Assembly (NCBI RefSeq): GCF_900460065.1
Contig: NZ_UAVD01000013.1
Span: 1 to 48,866, forward strand
Direction of reading: 5' to 3'
Length of the DNA stretch: 48,866 bases
From: Streptomyces griseus
Lineage (GTDB): Bacteria; Actinomycetota; Actinomycetes; Streptomycetales; Streptomycetaceae
In this document: one piece after another, positions 25,806-33,761 of the stretch
Position numbering within the stretch: position 1 is the first letter of the stretch
Layout: every line of letters begins with the position of its first letter
Translations under genes and position numbers: made by a program
Notes under the pieces: generated by a model
Database searches by the model: none
Told to the model about the DNA's origin: nothing
What the model saw: only the letters and a program-made list of their open reading frames with translations

Positions 25806-26372
25806 GTGATCTGGACCTCGGAGGACGTGGCGCGTGACCAGGTGCGCCGGCAGGCGGCGGGCATGGCCGTGCGGCAGGTGCAGCGGGCGGTGGAGGAGGC
25901 GGTGGTGCGGGTGCGCGAGACCCGCGAGGAACTGCGCTCCCGCACGGCGGCGGCGGTCGGAGAGTTTGCACCGAACCCCGGGGAACTGGCCGACCGATGG
26001 GCAGCCCTGCTCACTGAATGGCGGCGGGTCGCCGCCCACCTCGCCGCCACTGGGGCCGACGTCTACAACGCCGCTCTGGACGAGACCGGCAGCACGTGGG
26101 CGTGGGAGCGGGAGGAGCGGCACGCCAGGGTGCTGCGGGAGCGTGCAGCGTGGGCGGAGCGGCAGCGGGAGAAGGGCGACGAGCTGCATGCCGAGCTCTG
26201 GCTGGGCGCGGCGGCCGGGCGGCGGGTCCGTGCCGTGGCGGCGCGGGCCGGGCTGACCCCGAACGAGGTCTTGGTCCAGCTGGCCGAGCGGGTGAGCGTC
26301 GATGATGGCGGGGCGGTGTCCGTCGCCCCGTTCACCCCGGGCGGCACAGCCGTGACGAGTGAGGAGCGATGA
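25806..26372 (+). CDS. Coiled-coil hypothetical protein, first gene of the helicase operon
   Basis: 188 aa from a GTG at 25806. Residues ~8-60 and ~95-135 are strongly helical and charged (RQVQRAVEEAVVRVRETREE, EREERHARVLRERAAWAERQ), predicting coiled coils. A C-terminal segment (RAVAARAGLTPNEVLVQLAE) looks like a small HTH or ribbon-helix-type fold. There is no signal peptide. Its stop overlaps the helicase start by 4 bp (ATGA), so the two are co-translated. It may be an accessory DNA-binding or oligomerising partner of the helicase; no family recognised. Confidence 0.72.
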   Translation: MIWTSEDVARDQVRRQAAGMAVRQVQRAVEEAVVRVRETREELRSRTAAAVGEFAPNPGELADRWAALLTEWRRVAAHLAATGADVYNAALDETGSTWAWEREERHARVLRERAAWAERQREKGDELHAELWLGAAAGRRVRAVAARAGLTPNEVLVQLAERVSVDDGGAVSVAPFTPGGTAVTSEER

Positions 26373-29083
26373 ACGTGCAGCAGGCGGCGCAGGCAGAGCG
26401 GCGGGGAATCACGCTGTGGCCGCATCAGGTCGAGGCCGTAGACGCGATCGTGCGGGGGCTGTCCCTGCCCATGGACGGGGCGCTGCCCATGGCCGGGTTG
26501 CGCGGGCAGGTCCACATGGCCACCGGCACCGGCAAGACGGTCACCGCGGCGATGGCCGCGCTCAAGCTGTGCCCGAACGGGGTGATCGGCGTCCTGGTCC
26601 CGACGCTGGACCTGCTGACGCAGACGGTCGAGGCATGGCGCCGGGCCGGGCACACCGGCCCCGCCGTCGCCGTGTGCTCCCTCGGAGCCGACCCGCTGCT
26701 GGAAGCCCTCGGAGTGCGGTGCACCACCAACCCGACCCAACTCGCCCTGTGGGCAGGCTCAGGGCCGATGCTGGTCTTCGCGACCTACGCGAGCCTCGCC
26801 GGACAGGGCCTCGCCGACGACCAGGACCAGGACGACGATGACGAGTCCCTGGGCGTGCTGGAGACGGCACTGCGCGGCTCCTACGGGCAACGCATGGCGC
26901 CCTTCGACCTGGTGGTCATCGACGAAGCGCACAGGACGTCGGGCGACCGCACGAAAGCCTGGGCGGCCATCCACGACCAGGCGCGCTTCCCCGCCGCCCG
27001 CCGCCTGTACATGACGGCGACCCCGCGCCTGTGGGCAGCCGGACCCGCCACGGCGGACGAGGGCGGCGGTGAGGCGCTGGGCGGCCGGCTGGTGGCCTCG
27101 ATGGACGACACCACCCTGTATGGACCGGTCCTGCACGAGACCGGCCTGATGGAGGCGGTGGAGCGGGGCATCCTCGCCCGGTTCGAGATCGACGTACTGG
27201 AGATCCGCGACCCCGCACCGCTCGCCGACGACGCCTCACCGGAGGAGCGGCGGGGCCGCCGGCTCGCCGCGCTCCAGGCCGCGCTGCTCAAGCACGCGGA
27301 TGAGACCGGCGTCCGCAGCTACATGACGTTCCACTCGCGGACCTTGGACGCCATGGCGTTCAGCCGGGCGATGCCGGAGACCGCCGCCCGCCTCCACGCG
27401 GCCGGCCCCGCCGCTTACCCGGCCCGGGTCGGCTCCGACTGGCTGTCCGGGGAACACCCCGCCACCCACCGGCGGGATGTGCTCGGCCGGTACGCGGACG
27501 GGCTCGACGCGGAGGGGTGGGTGTGCGAGCTCTCGTTCCTCGCGTCCTGCCGAGTCCTCGGGGAAGGGGTCGACATCCGCGGCGAGCGCGGTGTCGGCGC
27601 GGTCGTCTTCGCCGACACCCGCTCGTCACCGGTGGAGATCGTGCAGATCATCGGGCGGGCCCTGCGGCAGGAGCCCGGCGACGGCAAGGTCTCCCGCATC
27701 CTGGTGCCGGTGTTCCTGGAGCCCGGGGAGGACCCCGGCGACATGATGGCGTCCTCCAGCTACCGGGGGCTTGTAGGGATCCTCCAGGGCCTGCGGGCAC
27801 ACGATGACCGGGTCATCGAGCGCATGGCGCTGCCCACCACGACCGCTCGCGGGCAGATCACCTCCGTGCTCGCCCTCGACCCGCAGCAGCCCCCGGCCGA
27901 CCAGGACGAGGACCAGGGCGACGGGCACGAGAGCACGGCGGCCGGCCACGACGACGACCAGGACGCCCACGAGCACCAGGGCGACGAGGAGACCGACGAC
28001 CAGGACCAGGACCAGGACCAGGGCGAGGAGGAGGGCGAGGACGAGGGCCAAGCGGGCGAGGGCGAGGGCGAGGAGGAGGCCGACGCGGCACCGGGCATCG
28101 CGGGCACCGGGGTGCCGCTGCTGCGGTTCTCCCTCCCCCGCGACCCGCAGGCCGTCGCCCTGTTCCTGCGCACCCGCGTCCTGCGGCCGGACTCCGAGAT
28201 CTGGCTCACCGGGTACAACGCCCTGCGCGGCTGGGTCCGCGAGCACGGGCACGCGCAGGTCCCCAGCGAAACCGGCGTCGAGCTGGGCGGCGACGGCGCC
28301 ACCTACGGGCTCGGCACCTGGGTCAGCGAACAGCGCCGCAGCTTCAAGGCCGGGAAGCTCAAGCCCTGGCGGGTGGACCTGCTCAACGAGGTGGGCATGG
28401 TCTGGTCCGTCTCGGACGCCGGGTTCTGGAAGAACCTCAGCGCCGCCCGCGACTACCACGCCGTACACGGCAGCCTGGCCTGCCCGAGGGACACGCAGTG
28501 GGACGGAGTCCCCGTCGGCCAGTGGCTCTCCAATCTGCGCCGCCCCGGCGGGCTGGGCACCGACCCCGTACGCGCCGACGAACGCCGCCGCGCGCTGGAG
28601 GCAATCGATCCGGAGTGGAACCCCGGGTGGCCGGTCGACTGGCAGCGCCACTACGCCGCCACCCGCCACCTCCTCGCCGAAGAACACAGCGGCATCGAGC
28701 TGCTGCCCGGCGTCACCGTCAACGGGGTCGACATCGGCACCTGGACCACCCGCCAGACCGACCCCGCCGTCTGGAACACCCTCAACGACGAACAGCAGAA
28801 GCGGCTGGAGGGTCTCGGACTCACTCCCCGGACCGACACCGCTCCAGCCGCCACAACGACGGCTGGGAAGGGCACGGCGTTCGAGCGGGGTATCACCGCG
28901 CTCACCCAGTACGCAGCGCGGGAGGGCCGTGTCGTCGTGCCCCGAGCCCACGTTGAGGAGACGCCCCGCGGACCCATCCGGCTGGGCAACTGGATCAGCA
29001 ACACCCGCAGTAGGCGGAACAAGCTGAGCACCGGGCAGCGCGAGCAGCTCGCCGCGCTCGGCATCGACTGGGCAGCCGGATGA
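26369..29083 (+). CDS. DEAH-box helicase with helicase-associated (HA) repeats
   Basis: 904 aa. The helicase core has LWPHQVEAVDAI, Walker A MATGTGKTVTAA, the DEAH box VVIDEAHRTSGDR, TATPRL, a motif V-like LGEGVDIRGERG and motif VI QIIGRALRQEPG. Residues ~505-570 are an extremely acidic linker of DQDQDQ and EEEGEDEG repeats. The C-terminal third contains at least three HA-type repeats (TYGLGTWVSEQRRSFKAGKL, VPVGQWLSNLRRP, VDIGTWTTRQTDP, IRLGNWISNTRSRRNKL). Such helicases are frequent near the ends of Streptomyces linear chromosomes and plasmids. Co-translation with the coiled-coil gene and the divergent Tap-like gene suggest a role in replicon-end metabolism (inference). Confidence 0.9.
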   Translation: MNVQQAAQAERRGITLWPHQVEAVDAIVRGLSLPMDGALPMAGLRGQVHMATGTGKTVTAAMAALKLCPNGVIGVLVPTLDLLTQTVEAWRRAGHTGPAVAVCSLGADPLLEALGVRCTTNPTQLALWAGSGPMLVFATYASLAGQGLADDQDQDDDDESLGVLETALRGSYGQRMAPFDLVVIDEAHRTSGDRTKAWAAIHDQARFPAARRLYMTATPRLWAAGPATADEGGGEALGGRLVASMDDTTLYGPVLHETGLMEAVERGILARFEIDVLEIRDPAPLADDASPEERRGRRLAALQAALLKHADETGVRSYMTFHSRTLDAMAFSRAMPETAARLHAAGPAAYPARVGSDWLSGEHPATHRRDVLGRYADGLDAEGWVCELSFLASCRVLGEGVDIRGERGVGAVVFADTRSSPVEIVQIIGRALRQEPGDGKVSRILVPVFLEPGEDPGDMMASSSYRGLVGILQGLRAHDDRVIERMALPTTTARGQITSVLALDPQQPPADQDEDQGDGHESTAAGHDDDQDAHEHQGDEETDDQDQDQDQGEEEGEDEGQAGEGEGEEEADAAPGIAGTGVPLLRFSLPRDPQAVALFLRTRVLRPDSEIWLTGYNALRGWVREHGHAQVPSETGVELGGDGATYGLGTWVSEQRRSFKAGKLKPWRVDLLNEVGMVWSVSDAGFWKNLSAARDYHAVHGSLACPRDTQWDGVPVGQWLSNLRRPGGLGTDPVRADERRRALEAIDPEWNPGWPVDWQRHYAATRHLLAEEHSGIELLPGVTVNGVDIGTWTTRQTDPAVWNTLNDEQQKRLEGLGLTPRTDTAPAATTTAGKGTAFERGITALTQYAAREGRVVVPRAHVEETPRGPIRLGNWISNTRSRRNKLSTGQREQLAALGIDWAAG

Positions 29084-29211
29084 CCGCCCGGGCTCTCGCC
29101 GTGGCGCTGGCGGCCGGGTACCTCCTCGGCCGCTGGCGCCCCTGGCAACGGCTCGGGAACTGGGCCGCCGACCGCACCAACTCCCCATCCGAGCAGGAGG
29201 GCACCCCGTGA
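29080..29211 (+). CDS. 43-aa membrane peptide coupled to the helicase
   Basis: The ATG at 29080 overlaps the helicase stop (ATGA), and the peptide's own stop overlaps the next GTG start (GTGA), so it is locked between two genes by translational coupling. The N-terminus is hydrophobic (ALAVALAAGYLLG) followed by a Trp/Arg-rich turn (RWRPWQRLGNW) and a hydrophilic tail ending EQEGTP. A single-pass membrane peptide is likely. The double overlap is the main evidence that it is real. Confidence 0.7.
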   Translation: MTARALAVALAAGYLLGRWRPWQRLGNWAADRTNSPSEQEGTP

Positions 29212-29588
29212 CCACCGACGGCAAGGCCGAGGAGATCCGCACGACAGTCGCCGGGCGGGCCCGGCAACGGGCCTGGCGCGAGGCGGAAAGAGCGATCAGC
29301 GCCGTGCTGGCCGATCCGGAAGTCCAGCGGCTCCAGGCCCTGATCGAGCAGGAGGAGGTCGCGGCCGGCCGCGACCTCCGCGACGAACTCCAGCCATTCC
29401 AGGACCGGTACGACCACGCCGTACAGACCGGCGACGTGGCCGCGCTCGCCGTGCTCTGCCCGGGGAAACACGGGCGGTGGGGCCGGATCTGCGTACAGAG
29501 CGCCGGCCACGAGACCCGCACCTCGCACTGGGGCATCACCCCCGACGGGCCGGTGGCCTGGATCGGCTCCGCCCCCGACGACGACTGA
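29208..29588 (+). CDS. Hypothetical protein, last gene of the helicase operon
   Basis: 126 aa from a GTG overlapping the previous stop. The N-terminal ~75 residues are helical and charged (REAERAISAVLADPEVQRLQ, ALIEQEEVAAGRDLRDELQ). The C-terminal part has a possible small fold with a Cys pair (AVLCPGKHGRWGRICVQSAG, then THWGITPDG-like strands). There are no membrane segments. It is followed at once by the hairpin repeat. No family recognised; the operon position ties it to the helicase and coiled-coil protein. Confidence 0.7.
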   Translation: MTTDGKAEEIRTTVAGRARQRAWREAERAISAVLADPEVQRLQALIEQEEVAAGRDLRDELQPFQDRYDHAVQTGDVAALAVLCPGKHGRWGRICVQSAGHETRTSHWGITPDGPVAWIGSAPDDD

Positions 29589-29592
29589 ACGG

Positions 29593-29701
29593 CCCGGTGC
29601 CGGTGGCAGGGCCGCCACCGGTACCAGGGGAACGAGCCGTACTCCAGGGACCCGGGCCTGTCCCGCACACCCATACGGCGCGGTCTGCCACCGACCCTAT
29701 C
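29593..29701. repeat. Interspersed hairpin repeat, copy 1 (short form)
   Basis: About 110 bp, strongly similar to the end of the repeats at 38156-38380 and 47403-47627. It opens with a 12-bp inverted repeat of GGTGCCGGTGGC around a 6-nt loop (one G-T mismatch here). The invariant tract CCTGTCCCGCACACCCATAC follows. It sits just after the helicase operon and may act as its terminator. Confidence 0.75.
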
Positions 29702-29713
29702 GAGCACAGCCAG

Positions 29714-29749
29714 GGCTCCTTCGGCGGGCTACGTCACGCCGAAGGAGCC
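29714..29749. terminator. Hairpin, 13-bp perfect stem
   Basis: GGCTCCTTCGGCG (29714-29726) pairs with CGCCGAAGGAGCC (29737-29749) over a 10-nt loop. It is probably a terminator for the helicase operon or repeat transcript. The corresponding region near 47.6 kb has lost the right arm by a deletion. Confidence 0.6.
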
Positions 29750-29950
29750 ACGGCCAGCCGGCCAGCCCCCGTCGGCGCGGGAGGACATGCCGACGGGTCT
29801 TCAGGTCTCCCGGAACGCAGCGCTCAAACCCCCGCCCCTGCCCTCCCGGCCGGGGCGTCGCAAGGCTTTCGCGAACTTCCCCGAAAACCGGCGGTTTTCC
29901 CTTGCAGCCCGATCGTCATACCAGCAGGCCGCGGGGACCATAATCGGGGG

Positions 29951-30271
29951 ATGACGTCCCCCGCCTTCCAGGACAGCGGCCCCGGGTCCCTGCCAGTGAT
30001 CACACCGCGCGGCGAGTTCGACTACCAGACAGTGCCGCTCCTGCAGACTCAGATCGACGCTGCGGTGGCGACCCACAAGGGCCTGATCCTGGATGCATCG
30101 GACATCACCTTCACCGATTCAATGTTTCTCACGATGCTCCTGGCAACCCATCAGCGCAGCGTTCTGCGCATCGTGAACCCCTCCCCCCGCCTCGCCCGTC
30201 TCCTCAGCATCTACGGCGTGGACCAAGTCCTCCACATCTACCCCACCCTCCACGCGGCCCACGCCGCCTGA
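29951..30271 (+). CDS. STAS-domain protein (anti-anti-sigma factor-like), copy 1
   Basis: 106 aa from the ATG at 29951 (GGGGG directly upstream). Single STAS domain: an N-terminal strand VITPRGEFDYQTVPLLQTQI, the loop and phospho-Ser region LILDASDITFTDSMFLTMLL, and a C-terminal strand VLRIVNPSPRLARLLSIYGV. The Ser in TDS is at the position phosphorylated in SpoIIAA-type antagonists. It would bind an anti-sigma factor kinase; none is in the window. A near-identical copy with the same upstream sequence lies at 47827-48147. It is convergent with the GAF-ANTAR gene. Confidence 0.88.
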   Translation: MTSPAFQDSGPGSLPVITPRGEFDYQTVPLLQTQIDAAVATHKGLILDASDITFTDSMFLTMLLATHQRSVLRIVNPSPRLARLLSIYGVDQVLHIYPTLHAAHAA

Positions 30272-30369
30272 AGGCCCGCCAGAGATCCCGGCCTCCTGAC
30301 AACGAAGCCGGACCCGGGGGCGGCCCCGGTTACAGAGCGGCTGCCGGGGGCCCGCCCGTTGTTGTAGTC

Positions 30370-30392
30370 CTGGCCCCGCGGCCTGGGGCCAG
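30370..30392. terminator. Hairpin between convergent STAS and GAF-ANTAR genes
   Basis: CTGGCCCC (30370-30377) and GGGGCCAG (30385-30392) form an 8-bp stem with a 7-nt loop, 2 nt beyond the stop of the minus-strand gene. A second GC hairpin (CCGGGG-GCGG-CCCCGG, near 30314-30330) precedes it. Together they likely end both transcripts. Confidence 0.6.
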
Positions 30393-30394
30393 CA

Positions 30395-31084
30395 CTACGG
30401 CAGGGCCCCCTGCTCACACACCAGCACAGCCACCTCGCGGAGCTTGACGTTCTTGTTCTGCGAGTAGGCACGCAGCCGGTTGAACGCCTCGTTCTCGGGG
30501 ACGCGGTGACGGGCCATGAGGATGCCCATCGCCTGCCCGATCTGGTGACGGGTGGCGACGGCTTGTTCCATCTGGGCGTGGGTGCGGGCGGCGGACAGGG
30601 CGACGGCGGCGTGGGAGGCCAGCAGCACACCGGCCCGCTCGCTCTCCTCGCTGAACGCTCCGGGGCTGCGGGAGTAGAAGTTCAGCGCGCCGAAGTCCTC
30701 GTCGTCGGTGTACAGCAGGAAACCCATCATGCTGCCCGCCCCCAGCCCCCTGGCTTCGGGCACGAAGTCCGGCCACCGCGGCTCCACCTCGGTGAGGTCG
30801 GCGATCCGGAAGACCCGCTCCCCCGTCGAGCGGCGGGCGGCGTCGAAGCACGGGCCCTGCCCCAGCTTGCGCTGGAGCTGGTCCAGTTCCTCCGCCAGGG
30901 GATCCGTGGGCGCCAGCGAGTGGGATTCCGCCCCGCTCAGAACGAGGATCCCCGCTAAATCGCACCCCGCGACCAGCTCGGTCGCCGAACCCGTGATCCG
31001 CCCCAGCGTCGCGTCCACCGAAGGCTGCTCCAGCAGATCATGCGCCATGACACCTATCCGCTCCGCGAACCGCTGCCAGTCCAT
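30395..31084 (-). CDS. GAF and ANTAR domain protein (RNA-binding antiterminator type)
   Basis: 229 aa from the ATG at 31084 with GAGGAG 8-9 nt upstream; longer in-frame starts lack coding character. Residues ~20-165 form a GAF sensor domain (LAGILVLSGAESHSLAPTDP, GQGPCFDAARRSTGERVFRI, GSMMGFLLYTDDEDFGALNF). The C-terminal ANTAR domain has the typical pattern ATRHQIGQAMGILMARHRVP, then AFNRLRAYSQNKNVKLREVA. ANTAR domains bind paired RNA hairpins to prevent termination, so this protein probably links a cytosolic signal to transcript elongation. Target RNAs are not identified. Confidence 0.9.
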   Translation of the reverse strand: MDWQRFAERIGVMAHDLLEQPSVDATLGRITGSATELVAGCDLAGILVLSGAESHSLAPTDPLAEELDQLQRKLGQGPCFDAARRSTGERVFRIADLTEVEPRWPDFVPEARGLGAGSMMGFLLYTDDEDFGALNFYSRSPGAFSEESERAGVLLASHAAVALSAARTHAQMEQAVATRHQIGQAMGILMARHRVPENEAFNRLRAYSQNKNVKLREVAVLVCEQGALP

Positions 31085-31278
31085 ACCCTTCACTCCTCTG
31101 CGTCGGCCCCCGCACCAAGACGCCTTCCCAGGGCCCCTACGGGCACGCAGCATCTCGGCGAGAACGGCTTCCGCGCGCACGCCGCACCGGCCTCCCGCAC
31201 AGACCGCCCCGTACAGCCCAGCCATCACCCGGCAGCCGGCCCACCCCGACCGGGACCAGCAGCCACCTGCCCCCGGGC

Positions 31279-31470
31279 TCACGACCGGTTGAGCACCCGG
31301 TCCGGGCGGCACACCCCGCAGCCCTGGACCCCTTCGGCCAGCTCGCCCCGCGCCCTCCGCGCTGAGCGTCTGCATCACGCCCCCGGCGGAGCAGTCACCC
31401 CGGTGGATCTCAGCGACGGGCGCCCCGATGCCGGAGGAAGAGATGCCCCCGTCACGCGTCGACGGACGGC
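31279..31470 (-). pseudogene. Frameshifted DUF6233-type gene, copy 1 (C-terminal part)
   Basis: The minus strand reads SSGIGAPVAEIHRGDCSAGG then VMQTLSAE, and after a one-base shift ELAEGVQGCGVCRPDRVLNR and a stop at 31279. This is the C-terminal half of a DUF6233-like protein (GDC...CxxCRPD signature). A second copy of the same sequence lies at 39583-39938. Upstream the reading frame breaks again near 31450, and no start is found. It is a decayed duplicate. Confidence 0.65.
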
Positions 31471-31712
31471 GCGGTCAGGCGGGCCGGACGGCGGCCGGGG
31501 GCCGCAGCGGGCAGAAACCGCACCAGGGCCGCGAGTGCCCAGCAGTGAGCCTCCGTCAACTTGAAAGAACAGGTTGAAGGGCTGGTGTGACTGACTCTCG
31601 GGGTGCTCGTGCTGGGCGTCGGCGACAGTCTGCGCAGTAGGTCGTTTGCCAGAGCCGGACGGTTCGCTGATTCCTGCTCGCTGGGGTCAGGCGCCTTCTA
31701 CCATCCGATGCA

Positions 31713-32143
31713 TGGACCCAAGCTGCTGGAACGGATCACCGCGCGGCGTGCGGAGCTGGACGCACGTGAGGAACTGGCGGAAGTGCGGGACGAGCGGGAC
31801 GAGCTCGCCGTCGCGGAGCGGGTTGTTGAGCAGGTGAGCGAACAGCTCGCCAACGAACGCGCCGCAGCTGCGCTGCGCCCGGGCAGGTGGGCGGGCGAGC
31901 GGTGATGCTGATCCCGCACCGCGCGCCGGACATGCGGGAGGATTTGCTCCCGCCGGCCTACCAGCGCATCCTGGCCACCGTGCGGCAGGCGGCCGGACCG
32001 GTCATGGCTCGGCAGGTCGGCGACGCCTGGGAATCGATGTCAGTGTGCGGTCCAAGCTGGAGCCGCTGCGCGGGAAGCTGGTCAGACTCGTCGACCGCTG
32101 GCTGCGCAAACTGCCCGACGGCCCGTGGACCACCCGCTTGTGA
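31713..32143 (+). pseudogene. Decayed small helical gene often found beside IS elements
   Basis: Protein can be followed through three frames: PKLLERITARRAELDAREEL and AVAERVVEQVSEQLANERA, then RAVMLIPHRAPDMREDLLP and YQRILATVRQAAGPVMARQV, then DVSVRSKLEPLRGKLVRLVD ending at TGA 32143. The likely start is ATGGACCC at 31713, itself one base out of frame. The intact form is a ~140-aa coiled-coil plus winged-helix protein that I recall as common in Streptomyces accessory DNA. At least three frameshifts make this copy non-functional. Confidence 0.55.
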
Positions 32144-32212
32144 TCTGCTCCGCCGGTAGGGACTTCGCGGCGCGGGCGTAACTGCGCTGCCCCCGGTGGC
32201 TGTTGGAATTGC

Positions 32213-33043
32213 GTGACGAAAGCCAAGAAGCATGCTGAGGACATCGGCCTGCTTGTCTACCAGTGCCGCCTACCGCTGCCCACGCGCACCGTCAACCACC
32301 TCGCCGATCTGCTGCGAGGTCACCTGAAAGTGATCCGGTCCAGGTGGCGGATCCTGCCGCCTGGCAAGATCGCGGTGATCGTCCTGGCTGTGCTGCGCCG
32401 TGACCGACGCCGGGCTGACATGGCCGACGGCAACAACGTGTCCGAGTCCACTGTGCGGCGCTGGCGCGACGAGCTGATCGCCTGTTCGCCGTGCAGGCAC
32501 CGCGCCTAGACCACACCTGGAGAAGGCCGCTGGGCAGGGTGAGAAAGTGGTCTTGATCGACAGCGCCCTCATTGCCGCCCAGCGCCGCACCGGGAAGGCC
32601 GACCGACGCGACTACTGAGGCAAGCGCCACTGGCACGGCCTGCACTTCCTCGCCCTGACCGACAAGCGGGGTCAGCTGATCTGGATATCCGCCGCCCGGC
32701 ACGGCGGCACCCACGACAGCACCGCCGCCCGGGACGATCACGTCCTGGCCCACTTGCGTGCCGCCGGCCTCAGGGCCTTGGCGGACTTGGGCTTTCGCGG
32801 GCTGGACATCGGCGTACTCGAACCCGTGATCGTCACCGGCTACCACGCCACCCGCACCCACAAGCTCACCGTCGGCCAGAAGACCGCAAGCCGCGTCCTC
32901 GTCGTTGGACGCGCCCCGGTCGAGCACGGCTTCGCCCACCTCAATAGCTGACGGAGCCTGACCAAGCCCGCACCGATCCCGCCCGCGCTAGCCACCTACT
33001 GTGCGCCCTCCTCGTCCTGACGAATCTCGAAGTCAACCGCTGA
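32213..33043 (+). pseudogene. IS5-family (IS112-like) transposase relic
   Basis: Starts as YQCRLPLPTRTVNHLADLLR, RSRWRILPPGKIAVIVLAVL and NNVSESTVRRWRDELIA. After a frameshift it carries the DDE domain: VVLIDGTLIAAQRRTG, an in-frame TGA at DY-stop-GKRHWHG, LHFLALTDKRGQLIWIS, GGTHDSTAARDDHVLAHL, LADLGFRGLDIGVLEPVIV and VEHGFAHL. The tail after another shift is ALLVLTNLEVNR ending at 33043. The layout fits the DDE_Tnp_4 transposases of IS112-type elements (~260 aa). Several frameshifts and two stops show it is dead. No inverted ends were located. Confidence 0.8.
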
Positions 33044-33205
33044 CGGACTTCAGGCTGTCGTCGGCAGCCCGTCCTCGGAGCTGGTGGTGTGTCGGGGCGG
33101 GTTCAGGATCCGTCGACGGTACACGGCACTGCGGTGGGCGGCGGGGGGTGGATCCGGTCGCGTACATGGTCCGGCTCACGGGCGGCTTTGTGTCAGGGCG
33201 CGCCG

Positions 33206-33238
33206 CGGCCCGGGTACGCGGGGTGCGTGCCCGGGCCG
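33206..33238. terminator. Hairpin after the SRPBCC gene
   Basis: CGGCCCGGG (33206-33214) and CCCGGGCCG (33230-33238) form a perfect 9-bp GC stem with a 15-nt loop, 38 bp past the stop of the minus-strand SRPBCC gene. Probable terminator. Confidence 0.6.
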
Positions 33239-33275
33239 TGCGGGGACCGGTTCCCTGGGGTGAGGCCGGTGCCGG

Positions 33276-33695
33276 TCAGGCGGTGAGGGTCTGGTGGAGG
33301 GCGTCGAGGCCGTCGGCGTAGATGCCGGTGAACAGGTCGACGACCTCCTGCTCGGTGGCGCCGTCAGGGTTGAAGCGTCCCGACCACTGGACCTCGGTGG
33401 CGTTCTCCTGTTCGCGGACGGTGTGGACGCGGATGGTGGAGACGTAACCGTTGACGGGGAAGGGGGCCTGGAGGATGGCGTAGCTGTAGTGGCGTTCGGT
33501 CTCGTTGAAGTCGACGAGGCGTTCGATGATGACCTCGCCGTCGCTGTTCTTCAGTCGGCGGACTCGGCCGCCTTCGAGCGGGGTGCTCTCGGGGATGTAG
33601 GGGAGCCAGTCGGGCAGGGCGTCGAAGCCTCCGATGAGGCTCCAGACCTTGTCGGGGGAGGCGGGGACGATGCGGCTGACGGATGTCGAGGCCAT
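33276..33695 (-). CDS. SRPBCC-family protein (polyketide-cyclase-like fold)
   Basis: 139 aa from the ATG at 33695 (GGAG 7 nt upstream). It matches the START/SRPBCC helix-grip fold: ASTSVSRIVPASPDKVWSLI, GGFDALPDWLPYIPESTPLE, the strands LVDFNETERHYSYAILQAPF and TEVQWSGRFNPDG, and a long C-terminal helix VVDLFTGIYADGLDALHQTL. Family members bind hydrophobic ligands or act on polyketides; no catalytic residue can be assigned here. It lies 66 bp downstream of the aldo/keto reductase and is probably co-transcribed under MarR control. Confidence 0.85.
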   Translation of the reverse strand: MASTSVSRIVPASPDKVWSLIGGFDALPDWLPYIPESTPLEGGRVRRLKNSDGEVIIERLVDFNETERHYSYAILQAPFPVNGYVSTIRVHTVREQENATEVQWSGRFNPDGATEQEVVDLFTGIYADGLDALHQTLTA

Positions 33696-33761
33696 GGCGT
33701 TTCTCCGGATGGTGTTACTGGCGTGGGGGTTTGGGAGTGGGGGTTCGGGTGAGGGTGCTGG

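Noticed and set aside
27626..29707. A 693-codon minus-strand open frame opposite the helicase
   Set aside because: It is antisense to a gene with full helicase motifs and has low-complexity Val/Leu tracts mirroring the acidic linker.
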